From: Promethearchaeota archaeon
GTDB lineage: Archaea; Asgardarchaeota; Lokiarchaeia; Sigynarchaeales; SOKP01
Direction: 5' to 3'
Assembly (NCBI GenBank): GCA_004524515.1
Contig: SDNV01000039.1
Coordinates: 1-21,356, forward strand
Length of the DNA stretch: 21,356 nucleotides
Both the position numbers and the translations under genes were made by a program. Every line of letters starts with the position of its first letter. Position 1 is the stretch's first letter. The notes beneath the pieces are model-generated. The model was not told where the DNA came from, did no database searches, and worked only from the letters and a program-made list of their open reading frames with translations. Shown here piece by piece: positions 1 through 6,610 of this stretch.

Positions 1-500
1 ATGGCTTTCATATTTAAGATCTCAGAATAGATTTCAGCATCCTTAATCGCTTCTACTAAAAGCTCCGGATCAATTACCCATTTAGAAGCATATTCAATTT
101 TTAATAGATTATCCATAGGAATTTCTTCATATTCTATATCTAATAATGCTAAACTAAAGTTTCGAGAGCGTGAACTGCCTTCTCGAGTCATTTTTATCTT
201 AATTTTCTGGTCTTCTTCATTAAAATCTATCTCAATGGCGTCATTCGCTGCACTTCTTTTCAAAATTTTATCCAAATCATCCAAATTTATTCCTACTTTA
301 GATTCTTTTTTGCATTTATAATCATCAAAATTTTCTTTCTTTATTGAGAGCTTTAGTAAGCAAATTCTACTTGGATCCATCGCAGAGATTGTAAATTCAG
401 ATGGGCTTACCCGAAATTCTGTCTCATCAATAATGCTTGAAAGAGTTTCGATTATACCTTTTAAAATCCGACTATTTTCTATTTTTAAAGTAAAACTCAT
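1..500 (-). CDS. pcn: DNA polymerase sliding clamp PCNA, N-terminal part (runs off the window)
   Basis: This is the 5' two thirds of a PCNA gene, about 166 codons of a usual ~245. The product forms a trimeric ring on DNA and tethers replicative polymerase, FEN1, ligase and other partners. It starts at an ATG (500-498) giving MSFTLKIENSRILKG. The family signature AMDPSRI lies near residue 40, followed by LDDLDKILKRSAANDAIEI, the usual helix and strand of the first clamp domain. SLALLDIEYEEIP near residue 125 leads into the interdomain connector. The reading frame stays open to base 1, so the second domain and the C-terminal partner-binding groove are outside the window. It is divergent from the OB-fold/TFS pair. 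The family assignment is firm. Confidence 0.95.
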   Translation of the reverse strand, partial: MSFTLKIENSRILKGIIETLSSIIDETEFRVSPSEFTISAMDPSRICLLKLSIKKENFDDYKCKKESKVGINLDDLDKILKRSAANDAIEIDFNEEDQKIKIKMTREGSSRSRNFSLALLDIEYEEIPMDNLLKIEYASKWVIDPELLVEAIKDAEIYSEILNMKA

Positions 501-555
501 AATTTATTTGCTCTTTTATAGAATTCTATTTTCGATAATAATGTTTTAATGACAC

Positions 556-566
556 TTTTTATAAAA
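556..566 (-). promoter_or_regulatory. Candidate TATA box for pcn
   Basis: Read on the minus strand, TTTTATAAAAA resembles the archaeal TATA element. It lies about 60 bases upstream of the pcn ATG, which would put the transcript start near 536 and give a leader of roughly 35 bases. In a region this A/T rich, chance matches are common. Confidence 0.3.
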
Positions 567-784
567 TTTGATATTAGTCTTTTAATAACTCCTAATTCTT
601 AGTTTTGAATTAGTTATTTATACTAAACTTAATTTGATAATATCTGATTTTAGTATAATTTACCTAAGTATTTCTTAATTTCTATAATTTATTGAGTTAG
701 ATTTAAGTGTATTTTATTTAAAAAAAAAAATGATAGTGAAAAAAAAATTAAATTATTTAATGCCAATTTTTTTTTTTAATTTAG

Positions 785-794
785 TATTTTATAT
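785..794 (+). promoter_or_regulatory. Candidate TATA box for the OB-fold/TFS operon
   Basis: TATTTTATAT is centred about 29 bases upstream of the first ATG at 819. At normal archaeal TATA-to-start spacing the mRNA would begin within a few bases of the ATG, so the gene may be leaderless. This fits the absence of any Shine-Dalgarno-like sequence before it. Confidence 0.3.
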
Positions 795-818
795 CTTTAA
801 GATTTTAGATTCATAATA

Positions 819-1151
819 ATGATAAATATGGAAACCAAATTTGCGAAGCAACGAATAATAAAAGATATTAAAAACACGGATGAAAGGATCCAAGTAACCG
901 GTTATATAAAAAAATTTGAAGAAAACTTAATTACATTAGATGACGAATCAGGTCAAATTCAAGTAAATATAACCAATGTTGATTTTAAATTCAAAGTAAA
1001 TGATTTGGTTAATATTATAGGAAATATTGAATTAAAAAGTGATGGCAAATATATACTCCAAGCTGATATTATTCAGGATATGAATAACCTGAACTTCAAA
1101 TATTATCAACAATTATATCAACTAAAGAAAGAACTTGAAAGTTCAGAATGA
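819..1151 (+). CDS. Small OB-fold nucleic-acid-binding protein (RPA14/Ten1-sized)
   Basis: The product is 110 residues and predicted to be a single OB-fold. The strand pattern is visible: ERIQVTGYIKKFEENLITL (residues ~22-40), DDESGQIQVNITN, then the FKVNDLVNIIGNIE turn and strand, then GKYILQADIIQDM. It ends in a helix (NFKYYQQLYQLKKELE), as in RPA32- or RPA14-like subunits. There are no cysteines and no extra domain. It lies 12 bases before tfs on the same strand and opposite pcn, so a role in replication or repair ssDNA binding is a reasonable inference. Two starts are possible (ATG 819 or ATG 828); neither has a clear ribosome binding site. The fold is fairly safe. The exact family (RPA subunit, Stn1/Ten1-like, or an unrelated OB protein) is not decided by what I can see. 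Confidence 0.75.
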   Translation: MINMETKFAKQRIIKDIKNTDERIQVTGYIKKFEENLITLDDESGQIQVNITNVDFKFKVNDLVNIIGNIELKSDGKYILQADIIQDMNNLNFKYYQQLYQLKKELESSE

Positions 1152-1163
1152 GATAAAGAAAAA

Positions 1164-1502
1164 ATGGTTGAATTTTGTCCAGAATGTTCTAATCTTTTAA
1201 GAAAAAAACGCATAGATGAAAAAACCTACTTAGTTTGCAAATGTGGATATCAAATAGAAATTCAAACAGATGATGATCAATTAGAAAAAACAATTCAAAA
1301 AAAGAAAGCAGTTTTAGATAAGAAATTAATAGTTGTTTCCAGTGATGATAAGATATCTGGTAATATGAAAGTGATTAAGATTTGTCCAAAATGTGAGAAT
1401 AAAGAAGCGGAAACATGGCAAGTGCAGATTAGAAGCTCAGATGAACCCAGTACGATTTTTTTTAGATGCACAAAATGTAAGTATACATGGAGAGAAAATT
1501 AA
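1164..1502 (+). CDS. tfs: Transcription factor S (TFIIS-like RNA cleavage factor)
   Basis: The 112-residue product enters the RNA polymerase secondary channel and stimulates cleavage of backtracked transcripts. The N-terminal zinc ribbon has C5-x2-C8 and C25-x-C27. The C-terminal ribbon has C74-x2-C77 and C102-x2-C105. The catalytic hairpin reads RSSDEPST (residues 90-97), with the invariant acidic pair D93-E94 that coordinates the second metal. Length matches archaeal TFS (~110). It sits 12 bases behind the OB-fold gene and is probably co-transcribed with it. All key residues are present, so it should be an active cleavage factor and not an inhibitory paralogue such as Sulfolobus TFS4. Confidence 0.95.
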   Translation: MVEFCPECSNLLRKKRIDEKTYLVCKCGYQIEIQTDDDQLEKTIQKKKAVLDKKLIVVSSDDKISGNMKVIKICPKCENKEAETWQVQIRSSDEPSTIFFRCTKCKYTWREN

Positions 1503-1565
1503 AGATCAGCTTCCTAAATGTTATCTGAATATTTTCTAACTATTATTGAGATATATTAAAATGAA

Positions 1566-1593
1566 CGTGAAAGAGATGTTTCACGATCTTTTT
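1566..1593 (+). terminator. Hairpin plus T-tract between convergent tfs and rps27e
   Basis: A perfect 7-bp inverted repeat (CGTGAAA 1566-1572, TTTCACG 1579-1585) with a 6-base loop is followed by T5 at 1589-1593. It lies 64 bases past the tfs stop and before the convergent rps27e end. The arrangement looks like an intrinsic terminator for the tfs transcript. The hairpin could also act on the opposite strand, though the T-run there is weaker. Confidence 0.5.
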
Positions 1594-1636
1594 ATTAAAA
1601 TCTCATTTAAGAAATAATGTTGAAAATTTAAGCAAT

Positions 1637-1852
1637 TTATGATAATACTTCTAAAATTTTTGTAAGAATTCGCGCTTTACCGCCAGTAGATTGAAGTAAA
1701 ATTTTTCCACATACTAAACAATTTACGTCAGTAGCAGAACATCCAAAAATTATTTGCTGATTTCCACAATTTAAGCATTTCACTCTTAAAAATCGAGATT
1801 TAGGTTGGGGGATAAGATCTTTAGTTTTTTTATTATGAACCATATTTTCCAC
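1637..1852 (-). CDS. rps27e: Ribosomal protein eS27
   Basis: This is a small-subunit ribosomal protein of the archaeal/eukaryotic type, 71 residues. The family core [13 protein letters not shown] is followed by the four zinc ligands C26-x2-C29 and C45-x2-C48, and then the conserved STGGKARI segment and KILEVL tail. The open frame begins with GTG at 1852 (MENMVHNKK). An in-frame ATG at 1843 would give a 68-residue product, and no Shine-Dalgarno sequence separates the two. It follows the eL42 gene after only 7 bases, the usual archaeal gene pair. The aIF2-alpha and Nop10 genes that often follow in euryarchaea are absent. Confidence 0.93.
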   Translation of the reverse strand: MENMVHNKKTKDLIPQPKSRFLRVKCLNCGNQQIIFGCSATDVNCLVCGKILLQSTGGKARILTKILEVLS

Positions 1853-1859
1853 TTAATTT

Positions 1860-2141
1860 TTATTTTTCTTGTAACTCAACTTTCTTTACGCGATAAGACT
1901 TTCCATAATGTTTTTTTCCGCATTCAGAACACTCAAGTAAAGGCGTTGTTCTTTTATTTATTTTCGCGTTTTTATGAAAGATTTCTTTTGGAAAGGAACC
2001 ATAACCTTTCTTTTTTCTTTCAAGTCTCCTTCTACCATGATTTAACATCCTCTCTTTTCCTTTTTTATAAATTGAGACATTGTGGATAGTATGTGATCGG
2101 CATGTCGGACAGTATCTATTGATTGTTCTAGGAAACTTCAA
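1860..2141 (-). CDS. rpl44e: Ribosomal protein eL42 (L44e)
   Basis: This is a large-subunit protein near the ribosomal E site, 93 residues from the chosen start. Zinc ligands are C11-x2-C14 and C71-x2-C74, and the basic GRRRLERKKKGYGSFPKE stretch is typical. The frame opens at TTG 2150, but TTG at 2141 gives MKFPRTINRYCPTC, which matches the usual family N-terminus, and AAAGG lies about 10 bases upstream of it. I therefore prefer 2141; the alternative only adds three residues. No ATG is available near the N-terminus, which is notable for a ribosomal gene. It is first in a pair with rps27e. Confidence 0.92.
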   Translation of the reverse strand: MKFPRTINRYCPTCRSHTIHNVSIYKKGKERMLNHGRRRLERKKKGYGSFPKEIFHKNAKINKRTTPLLECSECGKKHYGKSYRVKKVELQEK

Positions 2142-2180
2142 TTTTAACAAACCTTTACTTTTTAAATTAACCTAACTAGT

Positions 2181-2190
2181 TATTTATAAA
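2181..2190 (-). promoter_or_regulatory. Candidate TATA box for rpl44e-rps27e
   Basis: On the minus strand the sequence reads TTTATAAATA, close to the archaeal TATA consensus. It is centred about 45 bases upstream of the preferred TTG start, which would leave a leader of about 20 bases containing the AAAGG ribosome binding site. Confidence 0.4.
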
Positions 2191-2275
2191 TTTTAAATTT
2201 TTTGAGTTCTCAACTAAATAACCGAATTTTTTTAAAAAAAATTAAGAAAATGTTTTTTAAATCGAATAAGATTTT

Positions 2276-2295
2276 GTTTAAATTTCATTTTAAAC
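2276..2295. repeat. 7-bp inverted repeat in the rpl44e/pyrB divergent spacer
   Basis: GTTTAAA (2276-2282) and TTTAAAC (2289-2295) are perfect inverted arms around a 6-base spacer. It sits about 110 bases upstream of pyrB in the 264-base spacer between two divergent genes. It could be an operator, but A/T composition makes chance repeats likely. Confidence 0.25.
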
Positions 2296-2405
2296 TTAAT
2301 ATTTAAATTTCAGTGTATTATTTTTCAAAGCAAGTATCAGTTTAATAAAAAATAATTTAAAGTACTTTTACATAAATTTATTAAAATAGAGTTAGACGAA
2401 TTTTT

Positions 2406-3326
2406 ATGTTTAAGGAGAAATTTAAAGAAGGAATAATAAGCGCCAAACAATTCAATAGAGAGGATATTGAGTACATTTTAAAAAAAGGGAAAGAAATGAT
2501 AAAACATACAAATCCAAAATTACTTACAGGAAAGATTTTGGCTACTTTATTCTTTGAACCCTCCACTAGAACTCGTTTTAGTTTTGAATCTGCTATGTAT
2601 AGATTAGGAGGAAATGTAATAGGTTTTCAATCCGGGGATGTTTCCTCAATTAAAAAAGGAGAAAGTATCGCAGACACAATTAGAACTGTAGAGAATTATT
2701 GTGATTGTATTGTAATGAGACATCCATTAGAAGGTTCCGCTAAATTAGCATCCAAATTTGCTAAAATTCCAATTATTAATGCGGGGTCAGGCAGTGGTGA
2801 GCACCCTACACAGGGATTACTTGATTTACTTACTATTTCTGAAGAGTGTGGAACCTTAGATGGTTTAAACATTGGAATTATGGGAGACTTAAAATATGGG
2901 AGAACAGTACATTCGCTTTCAATATTATTATCGAATTTTGAAGTGAACCTTTATTTTATAAGTCCTCCAGAATTGATGATGCGAAACAGATATAAAGAGT
3001 TCTTAATTAATGAACGAGCTACTAAATTTAAAGAAATAACTCAATATAGAAAAGTACTTGAAATTTTGGATGTACTTTATGTAACACGGATTCAGAAAGA
3101 AAGATTCGTAGATCAGGAGGAATATGAAAGAGTTAAGGAATTCTATGTATTTAATAAAGATGATCTCACAGCAACAAAAAATAGCTTTAAAATAATGCAT
3201 CCTTTACCTCGAATCACAGAAATCTCTCCAGATATTGACGAATCAGAAAAAGCAATCTACTTTAAGCAAACAAATTATGGGTTACAACTTAGAAAAGCAC
3301 TTTTGGCTGAACTTTTAAAAGATTAA
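2406..3326 (+). CDS. pyrB: Aspartate carbamoyltransferase catalytic subunit
   Basis: The enzyme catalyses the committed step of pyrimidine synthesis, carbamoyl phosphate plus aspartate to carbamoyl aspartate. The 306-residue length is normal. The carbamoyl-phosphate loop reads FFEPSTRTRFSFESA (residues 49-63). The 80s loop SIKKGES (81-87) supplies the lysine contributed across the trimer interface. HPLEGSA (106-112), GSGSGEHPTQ (127-136), GDLKYGRTVHS (160-170) and HPLPR (265-269) complete the active site. The ATG lacks an obvious ribosome binding site and may be leaderless, with a TATA-like TTTATTAAAA about 25 bases upstream. The regulatory partner pyrI, which usually follows pyrB in archaea, is absent here; the next gene is on the other strand and the two stop codons overlap. 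Confidence 0.96.
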   Translation: MFKEKFKEGIISAKQFNREDIEYILKKGKEMIKHTNPKLLTGKILATLFFEPSTRTRFSFESAMYRLGGNVIGFQSGDVSSIKKGESIADTIRTVENYCDCIVMRHPLEGSAKLASKFAKIPIINAGSGSGEHPTQGLLDLLTISEECGTLDGLNIGIMGDLKYGRTVHSLSILLSNFEVNLYFISPPELMMRNRYKEFLINERATKFKEITQYRKVLEILDVLYVTRIQKERFVDQEEYERVKEFYVFNKDDLTATKNSFKIMHPLPRITEISPDIDESEKAIYFKQTNYGLQLRKALLAELLKD

Positions 3327-5320
3327 TATTTTATGGTAAAGGCTTGTAGATTAGATTCTAATAAATTTTTTAACTCTTCTTTGTTTGGATATTCAGCCCT
3401 ATCTGGAATATAAGTAAAAAGATTTCCACCATCAAGAATTTTTTCAAACTTTTTGAATAGCATTATTTTTTTATCTAAGGCTAAATTAGAATTACTCCTT
3501 ATAATTTCTAACGGATTTTCTGATAGATCATTGTAATTTACTGGAATTTGTATATTTTTAATACCATTTATGAGATTAAAATTGTGAGGTTGCGTTAAAA
3601 TGAAACATTCATTCTCATCTTCATTTTTTTCTCGAATCAACTCACTTAAAAAGGAGAAGAAATTTATCGCAAAATGTTCACTTTTCTCAGTTCTCTCCAG
3701 TTCAATGCCACAATGGTGGACAATTGCCTCATTTAGTCCTATGAAACTTATTGATTTTAATGCTTGTTCTTTCCAATTATATATATCTTTCTTTAAGAAA
3801 CGGTGGATAATATATTTCCACTGCTTTGAATTATGTAATTTTTTCAATATTAGTTCCAATTTCCACTTAAAGAGTTCAAAAACCGATTTTAATTCATCCT
3901 CAATTAAGCTATAAAACAGAGAATCATTTTGATTTGCTTTTTGGGCAATTTTATATAAATTAATTAATATTTTATCTACGATTATTCTATTTTCATTGAA
4001 ATTTTGGCTTTTTACCTTAATATTTGCCGAGTTTAGTAGGCTAAAGCTTTTTTGATCATAAAATATTATGTTTTTTAAAATAGGTATTGAAATCAGTTCA
4101 TTTAGGTTATTTTGAGAATTATTTGGTTTAAAATGATTAATATAATCGAAAAGAATCAAAGGATTTTGATAATACCGATTCAAGATATCCGCATTATGAA
4201 ATTTTTCTAGAAATAATTTATCTTTTTGAAACAGAGAAACGTTTCCACTTTGTAAATAAGCATTATTATTATAACTAAAATCCAAGGAGAGATGAGACCT
4301 TTTATCCCCATAAAAATCACTATATTCTAAGATTTGAGAAATTAGTAGTTCAAAAAGAAATTTTAGTTTTTCCTCTTCATACTCATAAAAATAAGTTAAA
4401 AATTTTGAATTAAATTCATTTAATAAGATATCTTCAGAGAAGTAAGGTCGTAAGACTTTTAAATTTTCCATAAATTTTAGAACAAATAAAACCAAATCAC
4501 TCAATTTTTTAGAGTTGGTTTTTAAATACGAATTTTTATCATAAAGTTCTTCCAAAATCGTTTCAGTGTGTAAATAGATACTCAGTGGTCTTAATGCCCA
4601 ATAATCTAAATGAAGTAAAATAATCTCGCCAGATAAATACAAATCAGCTAGATTTTTTGGTATCAAGTTCAATAGGAGATATTGTTCAGAAACATCTGAT
4701 CCTAAGATTTTGATAAAGTTAAAAGGATTAATTTTAGAATTTTCAAAATAATTCGAAACTTCAGAAGGAGGTGTGCCTAAACGTGTAAGCCTATGTCTAA
4801 CTTCTTCCAGATCATTTTCTAAGAGAATAACATTAATATACTCTCGCATTAAAGGAGCAGTTAAATAGTTTATTTTGGTGCTATTTAGTCTTTTTTGAAC
4901 TTGTTTTGCAATTTTTTTTGCCAATTGACTTTCCAATTTCCCTTCCTGAATCAAATATTCTTCGATTTTTTTTATATCAAATTTTTCTTTAGAATATTTA
5001 GAAGTTCTTATCATAATTGGCTTGTTAATCTCGTTGAGAACATGCTCCATATCGAAAAGGTATTTTAATATTTTTTTACCCAAATTAGTGATAAAATATC
5101 CCTCCTCTTGAGAAGAAATCAGAGTTAAATCTTTCAGGGAATTTAAATGAAACGAAAAGTTAACGGAATTTGAATTAGTCCCTAAAACCTCTTTTTGAAG
5201 AGCCGAAAATGAAAAAGGAATATTAATATCATTCAATTTTCTTAAAATTTCCCTTCTAATAGGCTGCTGTAAGACTTTTAAAAATTTTCCTAAATCTTTT
5301 GAATTTTTGTCGGAACTCAT
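3323..5320 (-). CDS. Winged-helix / ATP-cone / inactive class III ribonucleotide reductase-like protein; putative nucleotide-sensing regulator
   Basis: The 665-residue product has three visible parts. Residues ~10-95 look like an ArsR-type winged helix (QQPIRREILRKL, the FHLNSLKDLTLI recognition region, YFITNLGKKIL wing). Residues ~100-190 form an ATP-cone (MIRTSKYSKEKFDIKKIEE through IAKQVQKRL), then RHRLTRLGTPPSEV. Residues ~195-665 follow the class III reductase NrdD: ADLYLSGEIILLHLDYW (225-241), ISFIGLNEAIVHHCGIEL (524-541), and DGGNLFTY (630-637). It stops there, before the zinc-binding CxxC pairs and glycyl-radical loop of true NrdD. Only two cysteines exist in the whole protein (C537, C572), so the thiyl-radical cysteines are also missing and catalysis is ruled out. 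The inferred role is transcription control by ATP/dATP, analogous in logic to NrdR. It converges on pyrB with overlapping stops and has its own upstream A/T-rich spacer. Confidence 0.75.
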   Translation of the reverse strand: MSSDKNSKDLGKFLKVLQQPIRREILRKLNDINIPFSFSALQKEVLGTNSNSVNFSFHLNSLKDLTLISSQEEGYFITNLGKKILKYLFDMEHVLNEINKPIMIRTSKYSKEKFDIKKIEEYLIQEGKLESQLAKKIAKQVQKRLNSTKINYLTAPLMREYINVILLENDLEEVRHRLTRLGTPPSEVSNYFENSKINPFNFIKILGSDVSEQYLLLNLIPKNLADLYLSGEIILLHLDYWALRPLSIYLHTETILEELYDKNSYLKTNSKKLSDLVLFVLKFMENLKVLRPYFSEDILLNEFNSKFLTYFYEYEEEKLKFLFELLISQILEYSDFYGDKRSHLSLDFSYNNNAYLQSGNVSLFQKDKLFLEKFHNADILNRYYQNPLILFDYINHFKPNNSQNNLNELISIPILKNIIFYDQKSFSLLNSANIKVKSQNFNENRIIVDKILINLYKIAQKANQNDSLFYSLIEDELKSVFELFKWKLELILKKLHNSKQWKYIIHRFLKKDIYNWKEQALKSISFIGLNEAIVHHCGIELERTEKSEHFAINFFSFLSELIREKNEDENECFILTQPHNFNLINGIKNIQIPVNYNDLSENPLEIIRSNSNLALDKKIMLFKKFEKILDGGNLFTYIPDRAEYPNKEELKNLLESNLQAFTIKY

Positions 5321-5450
5321 TAAATAATTATCAGATTCATTACAATCTTTTATTTCTAATTATAAAATAATAAGTTCATCAATAATATAAAAATTAGGGA
5401 AGATTTGATCTTTTTTACTATTTTAAGTAATATATAGGTGATATCCAAAT

Positions 5451-5467
5451 AAAAAATATGCAAAAAA
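5451..5467 (-). terminator. T-tract terminator after rps7
   Basis: On the minus strand two T6 runs (5467-5462 and 5456-5451) begin 9 bases after the rps7 stop codon. Repeated U-tracts are the usual archaeal termination signal, so this probably ends the rpoA1-to-rps7 transcript. Confidence 0.4.
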
Positions 5468-5475
5468 TAGATATG

Positions 5476-6093
5476 CTACCTAGCAGAAACCGCAATTCTT
5501 TCGACTTCGTCCTTTCTCTTAATCGCTTTTGATTCTTGAGAATTTTTTGAAGCCATCATTAACTCTTGTGCGAGATTTTCTTCAAAATTATACAGATTAC
5601 CATGAGATCTAGAACCGACTGCTTGAACTAAGTATTTAATTGCTAAATCAACCCTTCTCTGAGGAGCGATGTCAACAGCTGAGGCATAAGAAATGCCGCC
5701 CATAGCTATTCTTGTAGTTTCTTCACGGGGAGAAGTATTTACTATCGCATCTACTAAAACTTGAATCGGATTTTCTCCAGTGATATGTTCTATTAATATG
5801 AATGCGGTTTTAGTACTCTTTATTAACTTACTTTTCTTTCCAGAATTGTAAGAACTTTTATGCCCTTTTATTTTACTACCAATAAATCCAGGTGATAATA
5901 ATCTATTAAGTAATCTTTCAACAATAGAAATGTTGGACTTCCAGAATCTTTTATGTTCATGACGTCCACAGCTATGTGGAACAATTATAGGTCTTAAATT
6001 AATGTAATTTTCTAGAGTAGGATCTCTTATTTCTATATCATCAAAAGACCACTTATTAAAGAGTTTTACGTCTAACTTACTTTTACTCATCAT
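5476..6093 (-). CDS. rps7: Ribosomal protein uS7
   Basis: This is a 205-residue small-subunit head protein that binds the 3' major domain of 16S rRNA and contacts E-site tRNA. Typical archaeal segments are KFWSD-like WSFDDIEIRDPTLENYI near the N-terminus, HSCGRHEHKRFWKSNISIVERLLNRL in the middle (stated here as two adjoining segments), TGENPIQVLVDAIVNTSPREE, and the C-terminal KDEVERIAVSAR. It begins 2 bases after rps12 ends. GAGGT, which overlaps the rps12 stop, lies 4 bases before ATG 6093 and 7 before ATG 6090, so the start may be either of the two adjacent ATGs. No elongation-factor gene follows, unlike the classic archaeal order. Confidence 0.95.
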   Translation of the reverse strand: MMSKSKLDVKLFNKWSFDDIEIRDPTLENYINLRPIIVPHSCGRHEHKRFWKSNISIVERLLNRLLSPGFIGSKIKGHKSSYNSGKKSKLIKSTKTAFILIEHITGENPIQVLVDAIVNTSPREETTRIAMGGISYASAVDIAPQRRVDLAIKYLVQAVGSRSHGNLYNFEENLAQELMMASKNSQESKAIKRKDEVERIAVSAR

Positions 6094-6095
6094 AA

Positions 6096-6530
6096 TTACC
6101 TCATCGGCTTTTCTCTCTTTCCAGTTAATAAAGCTTGTAGGCTAACACCATTGACACTTACCACTCTCCATCGAACTCCAGGGAGGTCGCCTACGGCGCG
6201 TCCTTTGGCTCCCCCAATTCCTTCAACAATTACACGATCGTGTTCCTCTATAAAATTAAGCGCACCATCACCGGGTAAAAATGCGGTAACACCTTTCCCA
6301 TTTTTTTTTAATTGGACTCTAACACACTTTCGAATTGCAGAATTCGGTTGTTTACTTTCCCTACCTACTTTTTGTAATACAATTCCTAAAGCCTGAGGTG
6401 AACCTTCAAGTGGATCTGCTTTTTGTTTTAATTTTAATTTCTTTCTTTTATATTTTGTCTTACTCCATTTGAACTTCTTGCGGTTCTTTTTCAGTTGTCT
6501 AGCTGCATATAATCCTTTTGGCTTTCCGAT
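6096..6530 (-). CDS. rps12: Ribosomal protein uS12, apparent ATC start
   Basis: The decoding-centre protein uS12 is read in full from the minus strand, 144 residues. It begins [19 protein letters not shown], continues with the conserved [15 protein letters not shown], then [18 protein letters not shown] and [14 protein letters not shown], and ends [12 protein letters not shown]. No ATG, GTG or TTG occurs in frame between the upstream stop (TAA, seven codons before the first plausible start) and the body of the protein. ATC at 6530-6528 sits exactly where the family has its initiator Met before GKPKG, and GGTG (6541-6538) lies 7 bases upstream. ATT at 6536 is the other candidate. Either this is a rare non-AUG start or there is a base error. 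Standard gene finders would miss or truncate it. Confidence 0.9.
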   Translation of the reverse strand: MGKPKGLYAARQLKKNRKKFKWSKTKYKRKKLKLKQKADPLEGSPQALGIVLQKVGRESKQPNSAIRKCVRVQLKKNGKGVTAFLPGDGALNFIEEHDRVIVEGIGGAKGRAVGDLPGVRWRVVSVNGVSLQALLTGKREKPMR

Positions 6531-6537
6531 TTTAATA

Positions 6538-6541
6538 CACC
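6538..6541 (-). promoter_or_regulatory. Ribosome binding site that points to the ATC start of rps12
   Basis: GGTG on the minus strand ends 7 bases before ATC 6530 but only 1 base before ATT 6536. The spacing favours ATC as the initiation codon. Confidence 0.45.
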
Positions 6542-6566
6542 AAAAATCTTCGTTTTAATAATAATG

Positions 6567-6580
6567 ATTAATAAAGTAAT
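6567..6580 (-). promoter_or_regulatory. Candidate internal promoter for rps12-rps7 (shared 14-base element)
   Basis: On the minus strand ATTACTTTATTAAT lies about 40 bases upstream of the rps12 start, in the 80-base gap after nusA. The identical 14-mer occurs upstream of rpl30e. Its TATA-like core and its distance would put a transcript start near 6545, just before the GGTG ribosome binding site. Confidence 0.4.
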
Positions 6581-6610
6581 ATTTCCTTTAACTTAAAATT
6601 TGGGATCTTA

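Larger units (their letters stand above)
501..818. other. Divergent intergenic region between pcn and the OB-fold gene
   Basis: These 318 bases contain no gene. They are almost pure A+T. An A-tract (from about 720), a second A-run with AATT (about 739-750) and a long T-tract (about 763-776) form an A/T-tract pair that could bend DNA or act as a transcript end on either strand. Candidate promoters for both flanking genes are listed separately. I see no origin-type repeats, no RNA gene and no conserved peptide. Confidence 0.5.

Noticed and set aside
720..780. A-tract/T-tract pair as a possible replication origin next to pcn
   Set aside because: No origin-recognition-box-like repeats and no Orc1/Cdc6 gene are present; homopolymer runs are common in this genome.
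1805..2089. Plus-strand open frame of 94 codons
   Set aside because: It lies antisense to eL42 and eS27, which have clear zinc-ligand patterns; the translation is Phe/Leu-rich as expected of a shadow frame.
3600..3914. Plus-strand open frame of 104 codons
   Set aside because: Antisense to the reductase-like regulator; Ser/Phe-rich shadow with no recognisable motif.
6151..6396. Plus-strand open frame of 81 codons
   Set aside because: It is antisense to rps12, whose conserved sequence explains the region fully.
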